From Pseudomonadales bacterium (lineage in GTDB: Bacteria; Pseudomonadota; Gammaproteobacteria; Pseudomonadales; Azotimanducaceae): 64,000 nucleotides of DNA. Made by a program: the position numbers and the translations under genes. This document shows positions 10,402-21,732 of the stretch, piece by piece (position 1 is the first letter of the stretch; each line of letters begins with the position of its first letter). The notes under the pieces are model-generated. The model was not told where the DNA came from. It saw only the letters and a program-made list of their open reading frames with translations, and searched no databases. Location of the stretch: assembly GCA_023300545.1 (NCBI GenBank), contig JALZVT010000031.1:1-64000 (forward strand), in the 5' to 3' direction.

Positions 10402-12699
10402 TTAGGCTTGATCCTCTGCTTTCTCAGCAGATGGTGCTTTGGCGCCTTCTACCGAAATCGTAAGGCCATCTTTGTCGACACTGACTTTCACGATACCGCC
10501 GCCGTCTGACAACGAGCCAAACAACAGGTCTTCCGCAATACCACGCTTGATCTTTTCCTGAATCAGTCGCTGCATGGGGCGCGCGCCCATCTTCTCGTCG
10601 TAGCCTTCCTCAGCAAGCCAAGCCCGCGCGGCCTGATCAACCTCTATCTGCACCTTCTTGTCGTCTAACTGGGCCTGCAGCTCAGTCAAGAACTTGTCGA
10701 CAACAATTTCGATAACCTGCTCATTAAGTGGGTTGAATTGCACCACGCTGTCGAGTCGGTTGCGGAATTCAGGCGTAAACAACTTCTTTATCGCCTCCAT
10801 ACCGTCGGTACGATTGTCTTGCTCGGTAAAACCAATCGATGCGCGACTCATGTCCTGGGCACCGGCATTAGTGGTCATTATGAGCACGACATTACGGAAG
10901 TCGGCCTTCCGGCCATTGTTGTCTGTGAGCGTGCCATGATCCATTACCTGCAACAGCAGGTTGAACACTTCAGGATGCGCCTTTTCGATTTCATCAAGCA
11001 GTACGATTGAGTGCGGATGCTTAGTCACTGCCTCAGTGAGTAGCCCGCCTTGATCGAAACCAACATAACCCGGAGGGGCGCCGATGAGCCGAGAGACCGT
11101 GTGCCGCTCCATGTACTCAGACATGTCGTAGCGCAGCAATTCCACACCCATGATGGTGGCGAGCTGTTTGCTGACTTCAGTTTTGCCCACACCAGTAGGA
11201 CCGGCAAAGAGGAATGAACCGATAGGCCGTTCCATGTCTTTCAGGCCGGCTCGTGACAGCTTGATCGCAGAACTCAGCGTGTCAATGGCCTCATCCTGAC
11301 CAAACACAACCATCTTCAGCTTGCTATCGAGATCGCGGAGGGCTTCCTTGTCAGAAACCGTGACGCGAGCGGATGGAATGCGGGCGATTTTCGCCACAAC
11401 CTGTTCAATATCTGTGGCGCCAATGCTCTTCTTGCGCTTGCTCTCTGGAATCAATCGCTGCGCAGCGCCCGCCTCGTCAATCACATCGATGGCCTTATCA
11501 GGCATAAAACGGTCGGTAATGTATCGATCAGCAAGCGTTGCCGCCGAGCGCAACGCCTTGTCGGTGTAGCGCAGGCCGTAATGCTCTTCGTAGCGCGACT
11601 TCAGACCTTTGAGAATCAAATAGGTGTCGTCGACATCGGGCTCGGAGACGTCAATTTTCAGGAAACGCCGCGACAGCGCCCGATCTTTCTCGAAGATGCC
11701 TCGATATTCTTGGTAGGTCGTCGATCCCATGCAACGCAACTCACCTGTAGTCAGCAGCGGCTTAAGCAGGTTCGATGCGTCCATCACGCCACCAGAGGCT
11801 GCACCCGCGCCTATAATGGTGTGGATCTCATCGATGAACAGAATCGCGTTGTCTTCTTTCTTTAGCTCACCCAGCAACATCTTGAAGCGTTTTTCAAAAT
11901 CACCGCGGTATTTGGTTCCCGCGAGCAGCGCACCGAGATCCAGCGAATAAACAGTGCTATCCGCCACAACATCGGGCACGTCACCGTCAACAATTCGCTT
12001 CGCCAAACCTTCGGCAATCGCGGTTTTACCCACGCCAGACTCACCCACCAACAGCGGATTGTTCTTGCGGCGCCGGGAAAGAACCTGAACCACACGCTCA
12101 AGTTCTGGACCGCGCCCGATCAGCGGATCGATTCTGCCGGCTTCTGCCTGTTCGTTGAGATTGGAGGCAAATTGCTCCAGAGCGTTCTGCTGCGCCCCTT
12201 CACCTTGGGCCTGCTCATCTTCGCTCTCCACCGATCCGGCATCGGCCGGGTCAGAGTCGCCAAACACCTTGGAAATGCCGTGGGCGATGTAGTTCACCAC
12301 GTCAATCCGCGCAATATTCTGCTGTTTAAGCAAGTGTACTGACTGACTTTCTTGCTCACTGAAGATCGCCACAAGTACATTCGCGCCCGTGACCTCCTTT
12401 CGACCAGAAGATTGCACGTGGAACACTGCGCGTTGCAGCACGCGCTGAAAGCCCAGAGTGGGCTGTGTATCGCGATCCGCGTCACCCGCAGGCAACAGCG
12501 GCGTGGTGCTGTCGATATAGGACATCAGATCCTGACGCAGGCGGTCGAGGTCAGCGCCAACCTTGCGCAGCACATCAACCGCTTCGTCGTTATCTAGCAA
12601 TGCGAGCAGCAAATGCTCCACTGTCATAAATTCGTGACGCTTGGCCCGCGCTTCTTTGAAAGCCAGATTTAGCGTGAGCTCGAGCTCTTTGCTTAGCAT
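10402..12699 (-). CDS. clpA: ATP-dependent Clp protease ATPase subunit ClpA
   Basis: Hsp100 unfoldase that feeds N-degron and other substrates into ClpP. The product is 765 residues, matching E. coli ClpA (758). It has the N-terminal double Clp repeat that docks ClpS ([21 protein letters not shown] onwards). D1 has Walker [10 protein letters not shown] (about residue 218), and D2 has GPTGVGKTE (about 504). The IGL-type ClpP-binding loop appears as [10 protein letters not shown]. It starts 4 bp after the clpS stop, so the two are cotranscribed. The protease partner ClpP is encoded near 62 kb in this window. Confidence 0.97.
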   Translation of the reverse strand: MLSKELELTLNLAFKEARAKRHEFMTVEHLLLALLDNDEAVDVLRKVGADLDRLRQDLMSYIDSTTPLLPAGDADRDTQPTLGFQRVLQRAVFHVQSSGRKEVTGANVLVAIFSEQESQSVHLLKQQNIARIDVVNYIAHGISKVFGDSDPADAGSVESEDEQAQGEGAQQNALEQFASNLNEQAEAGRIDPLIGRGPELERVVQVLSRRRKNNPLLVGESGVGKTAIAEGLAKRIVDGDVPDVVADSTVYSLDLGALLAGTKYRGDFEKRFKMLLGELKKEDNAILFIDEIHTIIGAGAASGGVMDASNLLKPLLTTGELRCMGSTTYQEYRGIFEKDRALSRRFLKIDVSEPDVDDTYLILKGLKSRYEEHYGLRYTDKALRSAATLADRYITDRFMPDKAIDVIDEAGAAQRLIPESKRKKSIGATDIEQVVAKIARIPSARVTVSDKEALRDLDSKLKMVVFGQDEAIDTLSSAIKLSRAGLKDMERPIGSFLFAGPTGVGKTEVSKQLATIMGVELLRYDMSEYMERHTVSRLIGAPPGYVGFDQGGLLTEAVTKHPHSIVLLDEIEKAHPEVFNLLLQVMDHGTLTDNNGRKADFRNVVLIMTTNAGAQDMSRASIGFTEQDNRTDGMEAIKKLFTPEFRNRLDSVVQFNPLNEQVIEIVVDKFLTELQAQLDDKKVQIEVDQAARAWLAEEGYDEKMGARPMQRLIQEKIKRGIAEDLLFGSLSDGGGIVKVSVDKDGLTISVEGAKAPSAEKAEDQA

Positions 12700-12703
12700 A
12701 AAG

Positions 12704-13234
12704 TTAGTCCGTCATCTCCACCGTCGACATTAACGGGTGGTTATTTTCCTGAGCATATTGATTCACCTGCTCAGACTTCGTTTCAGCGATGTCCCGCGGG
12801 AAAATGCCCGCAACACCGCTGCCGGTCGTGTGAATCGACAGCATGATCTGCGTGGCTTTCTCTCGCGACAGCACAAAAAAGCTCTCTAAAATGTGCACCA
12901 CAAATTCCATCGGTGTGAAGTCATCATTCAGAATGAGCACTTTGTACATCGGCGGCTTTTTGAGTTTCGGCTCCGCGGGTGCTGTCAGTACATCACCCTC
13001 GGCGTCTTGCCCATCTGGCTCGTCGGGGGCATCCGGCCCCAATCGCCCCCTTATTCCGGGGGACAAACCAGGCGCCTGCAACCTCTGCAGACGCCTATCG
13101 TCATTTTCTTCATTTTCTATATCTTCATTTTCTATGCGCACGCCATACTTTTGACGGTCGTGAGGATAGCCGTTGGCACTGAGCACCCTATCGGGAGCAA
13201 ACAGCGCGTAGTTTAAGAGTAGTTTATGCCGCAT
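12704..13234 (-). CDS. clpS: ClpS adaptor / N-recognin, start uncertain
   Basis: Binds N-terminal Leu/Phe/Tyr/Trp of substrates and hands them to ClpA. The core, about the last 90 residues, is standard: [27 protein letters not shown], then [12 protein letters not shown] and [11 protein letters not shown]. The frame extends far upstream. The only in-frame ATG before the core is at 13234, giving 176 residues with a 70-85 residue extension containing an acidic low-complexity stretch ([12 protein letters not shown]). A GTG near 13150 or a TTG near 13050 could be the true start; none has a clear ribosome-binding site. The core ends at 12704, 4 bp from clpA. Confidence 0.9.
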   Translation of the reverse strand: MRHKLLLNYALFAPDRVLSANGYPHDRQKYGVRIENEDIENEENDDRRLQRLQAPGLSPGIRGRLGPDAPDEPDGQDAEGDVLTAPAEPKLKKPPMYKVLILNDDFTPMEFVVHILESFFVLSREKATQIMLSIHTTGSGVAGIFPRDIAETKSEQVNQYAQENNHPLMSTVEMTD

Positions 13235-13237
13235 CAA

Positions 13238-13686
13238 GTAACTGTAAACCGCGTCATTAAAGTCATAAGAAACACGTCAATGATAGCCTGCTCATTGTGA
13301 GAAGTCGTGGCACTCGTGGTGCTTGATACTGCATCGACACCTGCTTAAATCGAGCTAGAACTGCACCGATTTGGTTCACTAAAGGTGAGGCTGAACCGAA
13401 AATCGTTGGAAATTCAAGCACTGGTATGTTAATTAACATTCGTGTTGGACTAAAAGTTACACCAATTAGCCCAACACACGCTCTAAATCGAGCGTTGCAA
13501 CACACCGCTCGCTCTAAGTTGTGGGGACTTTGACGAGACGTTTCAAGGCCTGATGCTCGCATCGACCTCGATTCTGGGAGAGCAGCGACTAGTGAGCAGA
13601 TAGAGAAACACGACTTGGCAGTCCTCGTTGAACGGCGACTCCAAAAACACGTGTTCACAAGCAGTCAACAAGCGGGGGCGCCAAAT
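13238..13686. other. Long clpS-cspD intergenic region with hairpins
   Basis: About 450 bp of AT-richer DNA lies between the divergent clpS and cspD genes. I see no convincing gene; the leftward frame 13263-13658 has no family signature or ribosome-binding site. Structure is present. A 12-bp stem with one mismatch pairs GTGTTGGaCTAA (13442-13453) with TTAGcCCAACAC (13466-13477) around a 12-nt loop. A palindrome, TGTTAATTAACA, sits near 13427, and a short GCTC/GAGC stem at about 13481-13495. It may be a cold-shock-style 5' leader, an operator region or an unrecognised small RNA. Confidence 0.5.
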
Positions 13687-14073
13687 ATGGCAACGGGAAC
13701 GGTAAAGTGGTTCAACAACGCCAAAGGGTATGGCTTTGTACTGGCCCAAGAAACTAACGACGATCTATTTATTCACTATTCATCGATCCAGATGGACGGC
13801 TATAAATCGCTGAAAGCCGGTCAGGAAATCCAATACGATGTGCAGGAAGGACCAAAAGGCCTGCATGCTGTGAATATTCGCTACGCTGAAGGCCAAGGGC
13901 CAGCCGCGGCAGAATCCGAGCCCGAAGACAATCTACACCTCAACCCTATGCACGACGTGCCCATTCCGGCTACCAGCTCAAGCAGCAACGGCACCCTAGC
14001 AGCAGACAACGCTGCGGCGCCCACCAAGCGCCAAATTGAAGCGGAAGTTGAAGCGGAAGTCGAAGTCGGGTAA
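13687..14073 (+). CDS. cspD: Cold-shock domain protein, CspD-like, with C-terminal extension
   Basis: Single-stranded nucleic acid binding protein. Residues 1-67 are a canonical cold-shock domain: MATGTVKWFNNAKGYGFVLAQ holds RNP1 (KGYGFV), DDLFIHYS holds RNP2, then SLKAGQEIQYDVQEGPKGLHAVNI. A further 60 residues of acidic, Ser/Ala/Glu-rich sequence follow, ending in a repeated EAEVEAEVEV tail. E. coli CspD is only 74 residues, so the tail is unusual. The name CspD rests on location opposite clpS-clpA, as in E. coli and Pseudomonas. A longer frame from 13615 adds 24 non-family residues and is rejected. Confidence 0.85.
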   Translation: MATGTVKWFNNAKGYGFVLAQETNDDLFIHYSSIQMDGYKSLKAGQEIQYDVQEGPKGLHAVNIRYAEGQGPAAAESEPEDNLHLNPMHDVPIPATSSSSNGTLAADNAAAPTKRQIEAEVEAEVEVG

Positions 14074-14135
14074 ATCAGTACGGGCTGCTGACAGGGGTGT
14101 GGGCACTCCTGTCGTTAACTGCCTCCTGTACCCTT

Positions 14136-14162
14136 GAGACCTAGGAGACCTAGGAGACCTAT
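14136..14162 (+). repeat. Three tandem 9-bp repeats forming the rluE ribosome-binding site
   Basis: GAGACCTAG, GAGACCTAG and GAGACCTAT are consecutive. Each unit junction makes an AGGAG Shine-Dalgarno core (14143-14147 and 14152-14156). The second core is 9 nt from the GTG start at 14166. Gain or loss of a unit would move or duplicate the ribosome-binding site without touching the coding frame. Confidence 0.75.
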
Positions 14163-14165
14163 CTC

Positions 14166-14753
14166 GTGCTAATCGCGCTTCACAAGCCTTTTGGGGTGTT
14201 GTGCCAGTTTTCTGCGTCCGATGCCGCCCCGGGAGAAACCCTGGCGGACTACGTTACGCAGCCCGACGTCTACCCCGCCGGACGCCTAGATCGGAATTCC
14301 GAAGGCCTGCTATTGCTGACCGATAACGGTGCACTGCAACATCAGATCAGTCATCCAAGCGCCAACACCACCAAGGAATATTGGGTACAACTCGAGAAGC
14401 CAGCCGGCGCTGAGTTTAACGAGCAGGTGAGCAAGCACCTGTGCGAGTCGCTTAGCAGTGGCATTGAACTCGCGGACGGGCACGCAGCGGCCGTATCCGC
14501 CAAAGCCTTGAATACCGCCAGTGAAGCTGCGCGCATAGCGGGCTTTGGCCCCCACCCGGGCAACCTACCAGACCATCGAAATCAGAGTTCGCGCTGGTTT
14601 GCGCTGACACTTACCAGTGGCCGGAATCGAATTGTCCGACGACTATGTGCCAGGCTCGGACATCCGGTGTTGCGCCTCATTCGAACCCGCATCGGCCACG
14701 TTGAACTAGACTCACTAAACGTCGGCGACAGTCGGGAGGTTGAATGGACATGA
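14166..14753 (+). CDS. rluE: 23S rRNA pseudouridine(2457) synthase RluE
   Basis: Isomerises U2457 of 23S rRNA near the peptidyl-transferase centre. The 195-residue product has the RsuA/RluB/RluE-family catalytic motif PAGRLDRNSEGLLLLTDNG, with the catalytic Asp in GRLDRNSEG at about residue 42, then KEYWVQ and the late TSGRNRIVRRLCARLGHPVLRLIRTRIG. It lacks an S4 domain, as RluE does. The GTG at 14166 is supported by AGGAG 9 nt upstream, which is part of a 9-bp tandem repeat. In Pseudomonas the same gene also lies by cspD and the isocitrate dehydrogenases. Confidence 0.93.
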   Translation: MLIALHKPFGVLCQFSASDAAPGETLADYVTQPDVYPAGRLDRNSEGLLLLTDNGALQHQISHPSANTTKEYWVQLEKPAGAEFNEQVSKHLCESLSSGIELADGHAAAVSAKALNTASEAARIAGFGPHPGNLPDHRNQSSRWFALTLTSGRNRIVRRLCARLGHPVLRLIRTRIGHVELDSLNVGDSREVEWT

Positions 14754-14835
14754 TGGCGACTTCACACTCACCGCCCTGCGTTTGAGCGCCATTTGCAGGT
14801 ATACTCTCGCGCCTAAAACCAAGCTATGCACCTAA

Positions 14836-17079
<2,244 letters not shown>

Positions 17080-17088
17080 TCAAAAAAA

Positions 17089-17112
17089 GGGGTCAGAATT
17101 AATTCTGACCCC
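17089..17112. repeat. GGGGTCAGAATT palindrome, copy 1 (terminator-like)
   Basis: A perfect 24-bp palindrome, each arm GGGGTCAGAATT. It lies between the convergent idh and moaE stops. On the minus strand it is followed by seven T residues, a classic intrinsic terminator for the moa operon. Three more copies occur in the window. Confidence 0.85.
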
Positions 17113-17132
17113 CGCCTTCAACACCCCCGCCT

Positions 17133-17678
17133 CTAATCCTCTTCCCACCCTGCACGGCGAGCTTTATCTTCATCCGCCGAGTGCAACCAACGGGCACTCT
17201 CGCCTGACGCAACCACCGCCTGTTTGTCATCGCGCAAATAATCTTCACGCTTCCACAGAACCGCATCGGTTTTCAGGTAGTCCATAATGTACTCGCAGGC
17301 GGCAAATGCCTCTGCTCGATGGCCAGCTGCAACCAGCACCATCACGATCTGATCGCCCGGTACAAAACGTCCAACACGGTGCACAACATGCACGCCCAAT
17401 AGCTCCCACCGCTCAGCAGCCTTGGCAACAATGGCCACCATGCTGGCTTCGGTCATTCCCGGATAGTGCTCAAGCACCAACGCTTTAACCGGCTCATCCA
17501 CCACACTGCCACCGGCATCGGTTGCGGTTGTTGAGCGAACCAGCCCGGAAAAACCGGCCATGGCGCCAACGCCAAGACCCACGGCGCTCTGCAGGTTTGT
17601 CCAGGCAGCACCCAGGTCGTAGTCGGCCTCGCTGACCTCGATGATGGGCTTGACCAGTACTGTCGCCAATGCCGTCAC
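17133..17678 (-). CDS. moaE: Molybdopterin synthase large subunit MoaE
   Basis: Catalytic subunit that uses MoaD thiocarboxylate to convert cyclic pyranopterin monophosphate into molybdopterin. The 181-residue product carries the family signatures GAMAGFSGLVR, LVLEHYPGMTEASM, VVHRVGRFVPGDQIV, GHRAEAFAACEYIMDYLKT and WKRE. The catalytic lysine region is YLKTDAVLWKRE. E. coli MoaE is 150 residues; the extra length is an insertion after GLVR and a C-terminal tail. It starts 2 bp after moaD, in a moaC-moaD-moaE leftward operon. moaA and moaB are not in view. Confidence 0.95.
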   Translation of the reverse strand: MTALATVLVKPIIEVSEADYDLGAAWTNLQSAVGLGVGAMAGFSGLVRSTTATDAGGSVVDEPVKALVLEHYPGMTEASMVAIVAKAAERWELLGVHVVHRVGRFVPGDQIVMVLVAAGHRAEAFAACEYIMDYLKTDAVLWKREDYLRDDKQAVVASGESARWLHSADEDKARRAGWEED

Positions 17679-17680
17679 GT

Positions 17681-17941
17681 CTATCCCCCTGTTACCGGCG
17701 GTAGAAACGCCAGCTCATCGCCATCGACAAGCACTAAGGCGTCAAGCGACAATGCCTCCAGCAATTTCTGATTACGGGCTACTCTCACATTGTCGGCCCA
17801 AAGCACATCACACTGATCACCTTGCTGGTCATGAAGTACTGTGCGCAGCTCGGCGACAGTACCTTCTGTCAACGACACCGCCAGCGACTCGACCCCCATT
17901 GCCTCGCGCAATGAGGCAAAAAATAGCACGCGCACATTCAT
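17681..17941 (-). CDS. moaD: Molybdopterin synthase sulfur-carrier subunit MoaD
   Basis: Ubiquitin-like sulfur carrier. The 86-residue product begins [16 protein letters not shown], has the beta-grasp pattern, and ends [15 protein letters not shown]; the terminal Gly-Gly is the site adenylated by MoeB and thiocarboxylated. The start overlaps the moaC stop as ATGA and the stop is 2 bp before moaE. Confidence 0.96.
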   Translation of the reverse strand: MNVRVLFFASLREAMGVESLAVSLTEGTVAELRTVLHDQQGDQCDVLWADNVRVARNQKLLEALSLDALVLVDGDELAFLPPVTGG

Positions 17942-18456
17942 GTCTGTGACCCGACCGACTGGGCCACATCAGCAGACACATCGCGCTCCCGCAGAAACGA
18001 GCCGCGCTGCCCGCCGGTTTTTTCGACCAACTGAACGGTCTCAATCACCATCGCGCGATCAATCGCTTTACACATGTCATACACCGTGAGCGCAGCAACA
18101 CTCGCCGCGGTCAACGCTTCCATTTCAACGCCCGTGGTGCCAGACACTCGACACAGCGTAGTGATGTGCAGCCGTTGCGGTGGCTCCAGCACAAAATCCA
18201 CCTGCACCTTAGACAGAGCTAAAGGGTGGCACAGCGGGATGAGAGTTGAGGTCTGCTTGGCAGCCTGAATTCCGGCAATACGCGCAACAGCCAGCACATC
18301 GCCCTTAGCGAGGCTTTGTTGGGTCAACGCGACCAACGTCTCAGGGGCCATATGCAGCCACGCCTCAGCACGGGCAGTACGGTCGGTGACTGGCTTATCA
18401 GCCACATCTACCATGTTGGCCTCACCCTCTTGATTGAGGTGGGTGAACTCGTTCAT
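17938..18456 (-). CDS. moaC: Cyclic pyranopterin monophosphate synthase MoaC
   Basis: Works after MoaA in the first step of molybdenum cofactor synthesis, forming cPMP. The 172-residue product carries [23 protein letters not shown] at the N-terminus, the active-site segment [16 protein letters not shown], and [24 protein letters not shown]. It is the first gene of the moaCDE operon and is divergent from mnmA across 108 bp. The frame opens directly at the conserved N-terminus, so the start is well supported. Confidence 0.96.
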   Translation of the reverse strand: MNEFTHLNQEGEANMVDVADKPVTDRTARAEAWLHMAPETLVALTQQSLAKGDVLAVARIAGIQAAKQTSTLIPLCHPLALSKVQVDFVLEPPQRLHITTLCRVSGTTGVEMEALTAASVAALTVYDMCKAIDRAMVIETVQLVEKTGGQRGSFLRERDVSADVAQSVGSQT

Positions 18457-18564
18457 CTCGAAGCACCACTGCGGGCGCTGTTAACGCCCGGTAAAATAAC
18501 TTAAGCGGGTATTATCGCCTGAAAACCCCTGCTATTTCTCTACCAGCCCACTAAACTGCACCCC

Positions 18565-19719
18565 ATGACCACACCTGTGATGACAGACACCACCAAAATC
18601 TCCTCAAACAGCCCCCCCGTGGGTCGAGGCGCAAAGGTTGTACTCGGCATGTCCGGCGGCGTCGACTCTTCCGTTGCCGGTGCACGGCTGCTGGACGCCG
18701 GCTACAAGGTCACCGGTTTGTTTATGAAAAACTGGGACGAGGACGACGGCACACAATACTGCACCGCCATCGCTGACTTTGAAGACGCAAAGTCAGTCGC
18801 AGCCAAGCTCGGCATTGAATTGCACAGCGCCAACTTTGCCGCCGAGTACTGGGACCAGGTGTTTGAAGAGTTTCTCGCTGAGTACGCCGCCGGCTTTACG
18901 CCAAATCCTGACGTGCTGTGCAACCGGGAGATTAAGTTCAAACAGTTCGCAGATTACGCTGAACGCCTTGGCGCTGACTACATTGCAACCGGACACTACG
19001 CCCGCGTGCACGACGGCAAGCTATTAAAAGCGGTCGACAACAAAAAAGACCAGTCGTATTTTCTGCAGGACGTGCCCATTGAGCGATTGCGGCGCTGCCT
19101 GTTCCCGCTCGGAGAAATAGAGAAGACCGAAGTGCGGGCCCAAGCGCGTGAACTGGGCCTAGATAACCATGCAAAAAAGGACAGCACTGGAATCTGCTTT
19201 ATTGGCGAACGACGTTTTGCTGATTTTCTATCGAGTTATTTACCAGAGGCCCCCGGCCCTATTGTGGACGAGGCCGGTCGCACGCTTGGCGAACATCGCG
19301 GTACGCCCTACTACACCATTGGTCAGCGTCAGGGACTCGGAATTGGCGGACGCCGAACCGGTAGCGAGGCGGCCTGGTACGTCATGCACAAAAACCGCTC
19401 GGCCAACACGCTCACGGTCACTCAGCGCGCGACCGCTCTCGAGAGCAGTTGGTTGCGCTGCTCAAGCTTTAACTGGCTTGTCGACACGCCCACTCTACCG
19501 TTCACCGCCAACGCTAAAGTACGCTATCGCCAACCCGACCAAGCCGTTACCGTGCATCCCGCGGCTGATGGCGGTTATCGACTCTCGTTTGCCACGGCTC
19601 AACGCGCTGTTGCCCCCGGCCAGTACGCCTGCCTGTACGACGGCGAAGTGTGCCTGGGTGGCGGACGAATCGCCGCTTGCGGCAACAACCAGCACAACGG
19701 ACAAGCCAATGGCGAATAG
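18565..19719 (+). CDS. mnmA: tRNA-specific 2-thiouridylase MnmA
   Basis: Adenylates and thiolates U34 of tRNA-Lys, -Glu and -Gln, taking sulfur from TusE. The product is 384 residues. The PP-loop is [11 protein letters not shown] (about 28-38), the first catalytic Cys sits in [12 protein letters not shown], and the second in [13 protein letters not shown]. The C-terminal beta-barrel ends [17 protein letters not shown]. The N-terminus is about 20 residues longer than in E. coli and a later start cannot be excluded. It heads the mnmA-hflD-purB-acetyltransferase operon. The relay genes tusDCBE are in the same window. Confidence 0.96.
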   Translation: MTTPVMTDTTKISSNSPPVGRGAKVVLGMSGGVDSSVAGARLLDAGYKVTGLFMKNWDEDDGTQYCTAIADFEDAKSVAAKLGIELHSANFAAEYWDQVFEEFLAEYAAGFTPNPDVLCNREIKFKQFADYAERLGADYIATGHYARVHDGKLLKAVDNKKDQSYFLQDVPIERLRRCLFPLGEIEKTEVRAQARELGLDNHAKKDSTGICFIGERRFADFLSSYLPEAPGPIVDEAGRTLGEHRGTPYYTIGQRQGLGIGGRRTGSEAAWYVMHKNRSANTLTVTQRATALESSWLRCSSFNWLVDTPTLPFTANAKVRYRQPDQAVTVHPAADGGYRLSFATAQRAVAPGQYACLYDGEVCLGGGRIAACGNNQHNGQANGE

Positions 19720-20344
19720 CCTGCAAGACCAATGCTGGGCTTTGGCGGGTATCGCCCAGGCCTGTCGATGTGTTCAAACCGTTGCCAGCGGTAAGGCGCT
19801 AGACGAAGACGCCAGCATAGCGCTCTATAAGGCCCTGCTGGATCAAGACCCTGAGAGCGTAACAGCGCTGATGAGTGCGGGTGATTTCAGTCTTGGTTTA
19901 CGCTGCACAACCGCGATGCTGCATCGTCCAGATGAGCAACAAATTCAAACCCTGCGATACACCCTTGCTGTATTGGACGCCACTAGCCGTTTACGCAAGA
20001 GTGAAGCGGCCACAACCCGACTGGCAAACGGCATTGCGGCACTACAGAGCAGCGACACGACAATACCGGGCTTTAGCAGTTACGACATGCCCTGGGACGA
20101 CCTCGCTGACATTTATGTGGACACACTGGGCTCGCTTAATCGGCGCGTTCAAATCAACGGCAATCCAAATATTCTGCAACGCCGAGATATTGCCAGTAAG
20201 ATTCGCGGCCTGCTGCTAATGGGCGTGCGCTTTGCTTGGCTATGGCACCAACTTGGCGGCCGACGCTGGCATCTGCTCATCAACCGGCGCCGCATGTGGC
20301 AAACCACCCAACTCATCGCCCAACCAGGTAACCCCAGTGACTGA
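19709..20344 (+). CDS. hflD: HflD (high-frequency-lysogenisation protein homolog)
   Basis: Peripheral inner-membrane protein; in E. coli it binds phage lambda CII and is often found between mnmA and purB. The 211-residue product matches over [55 protein letters not shown] and [24 protein letters not shown]. The ATG at 19709 overlaps the mnmA stop by 11 bp. The frame extends upstream to 19169, but that part is a shadow of mnmA. Its normal cellular role is not established. Confidence 0.93.
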   Translation: MANSLQDQCWALAGIAQACRCVQTVASGKALDEDASIALYKALLDQDPESVTALMSAGDFSLGLRCTTAMLHRPDEQQIQTLRYTLAVLDATSRLRKSEAATTRLANGIAALQSSDTTIPGFSSYDMPWDDLADIYVDTLGSLNRRVQINGNPNILQRRDIASKIRGLLLMGVRFAWLWHQLGGRRWHLLINRRRMWQTTQLIAQPGNPSD

Positions 20345-21728
20345 TACTGATCTCTCCCTTTTAAGCCCACTCACCGCCATCAGCGCTATCGATGGTCGCT
20401 ATCGCAAGCAGGTGTCGGCTCTGGCCGGTGACACCAGCGAATTTGGCCTGCTGAAATACCGAGTACTGGTGGAAATCGAATGGTTTATCGCACTCAGCGA
20501 GAACGAGGCCATTGCCGAACTCCCCAGTCTTGCTGCAGACGATCTGAGTTATCTGCGCGCAACGATCAGTGGTTTTGATCTCGAAGATGCGCAACAAATA
20601 AAGGCCTTTGAAGCCAAGACCAATCACGATGTGAAAGCTGTCGAATACTTTGTGAAGGCAAAACTTGCAGAGCGCCCGGCGTTAAAGACACACCTTGAAT
20701 TTGTGCATTTCTGCTGCACCTCCGAAGACATCAACAACATGGCCTATGCCTTGATGGTGAAGGCCGCGCGCGACAACACACTCGCACATTCCATGCAGGA
20801 AGTGATTGGCGCGATAGCGGCGCTGGCCCACGAATTTGCTGACGTAGCCATGCTCTCGCGCACCCATGGCCAGGCCGCCTCGCCAACCACCATGGGCAAA
20901 GAACTCGCAAACGTAGTAGCAAGGCTCAAACGCCAGAGCGACCACTTCGACAGCGTGACCCCACTGGGCAAGTTCAATGGTGCCGTTGGCAACTACAACG
21001 CCCACCGCGTGGCCTATCCAAACGTCGACTGGCAAGCACTAACCGAGCGCTTCGTGACGAGTCTTGGGTTAACTCACAACCCCTACACAACCCAGATCGA
21101 ACCCCACGACTATCTGGCCGAGTATTTCCACGCGCTAATGCGGTTCAACCAGATATTGCTCGATTTCAATCGCGACATATGGAGCTATATCTCCATCGGC
21201 TACTTCAAACAACGCCAGGTCGAAGGGGAAACCGGTTCGTCGACCATGCCGCATAAGGTCAATCCCATCGATTTCGAAAACTCCGAAGGCAACCTCGGGC
21301 TTGCTAACGCACAGCTCGATCACTTAGCGACAAAACTGCCTGTGTCGCGCTGGCAGCGAGACCTGTCAGATTCCACGGTGTTGCGCTCTGTGGGTAGCGC
21401 GCTCGCCCATAGCCTGCTGGCTTGGCGCTCCTGCCTGCGAGGTATCGGCAAGTTAGAACTCGCTCGAGAGGCGTTGAGCGCTGACCTCAACAACAGCTGG
21501 GAAGTTCTGGGTGAAGCCGTACAGACCGTCATGCGAAAACACGGCATGGCCGAGCCCTACGAAGCGCTCAAAGCGGCAACCCGGGGTCGACAGCTCGACG
21601 AACATACCTACGCCGACATTCTGCTGCAGCTGAATTTACCAGACGTTGCCCACGCAGAATTGGCCGGCTTGACGCCTGCGACCTACCTTGGTGACGCCGT
21701 CCAACTCGCCAAAATCAAACTCGACTAG
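20337..21728 (+). CDS. purB: Adenylosuccinate lyase
   Basis: Catalyses two fumarate-releasing steps of purine synthesis (SAICAR to AICAR and adenylosuccinate to AMP). The product is 463 residues. Fumarase/aspartase superfamily motifs are HFCCTSEDINNMAYAL, LSRTHGQAASPTTMGKE with the catalytic His, and the signature loop GSSTMPHKVNPIDFE. The GTG at 20337 ([22 protein letters not shown]) gives the canonical start and overlaps the hflD stop by 8 bp; the upstream part of the frame is a shadow of hflD. Confidence 0.97.
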   Translation: MTDTDLSLLSPLTAISAIDGRYRKQVSALAGDTSEFGLLKYRVLVEIEWFIALSENEAIAELPSLAADDLSYLRATISGFDLEDAQQIKAFEAKTNHDVKAVEYFVKAKLAERPALKTHLEFVHFCCTSEDINNMAYALMVKAARDNTLAHSMQEVIGAIAALAHEFADVAMLSRTHGQAASPTTMGKELANVVARLKRQSDHFDSVTPLGKFNGAVGNYNAHRVAYPNVDWQALTERFVTSLGLTHNPYTTQIEPHDYLAEYFHALMRFNQILLDFNRDIWSYISIGYFKQRQVEGETGSSTMPHKVNPIDFENSEGNLGLANAQLDHLATKLPVSRWQRDLSDSTVLRSVGSALAHSLLAWRSCLRGIGKLELAREALSADLNNSWEVLGEAVQTVMRKHGMAEPYEALKAATRGRQLDEHTYADILLQLNLPDVAHAELAGLTPATYLGDAVQLAKIKLD

Positions 21729-21732
21729 CTGC

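Noticed and set aside
13263-13658. 131-codon leftward frame in the clpS-cspD gap
   Set aside because: No ribosome-binding site, no recognisable domain, and a Ser/Arg/Cys-rich composition typical of chance frames.
19169-19708. Upstream extension of the hflD frame within mnmA
   Set aside because: The translation is an Arg/Pro/Thr-rich shadow of mnmA; HflD homology starts exactly at ATG 19709.
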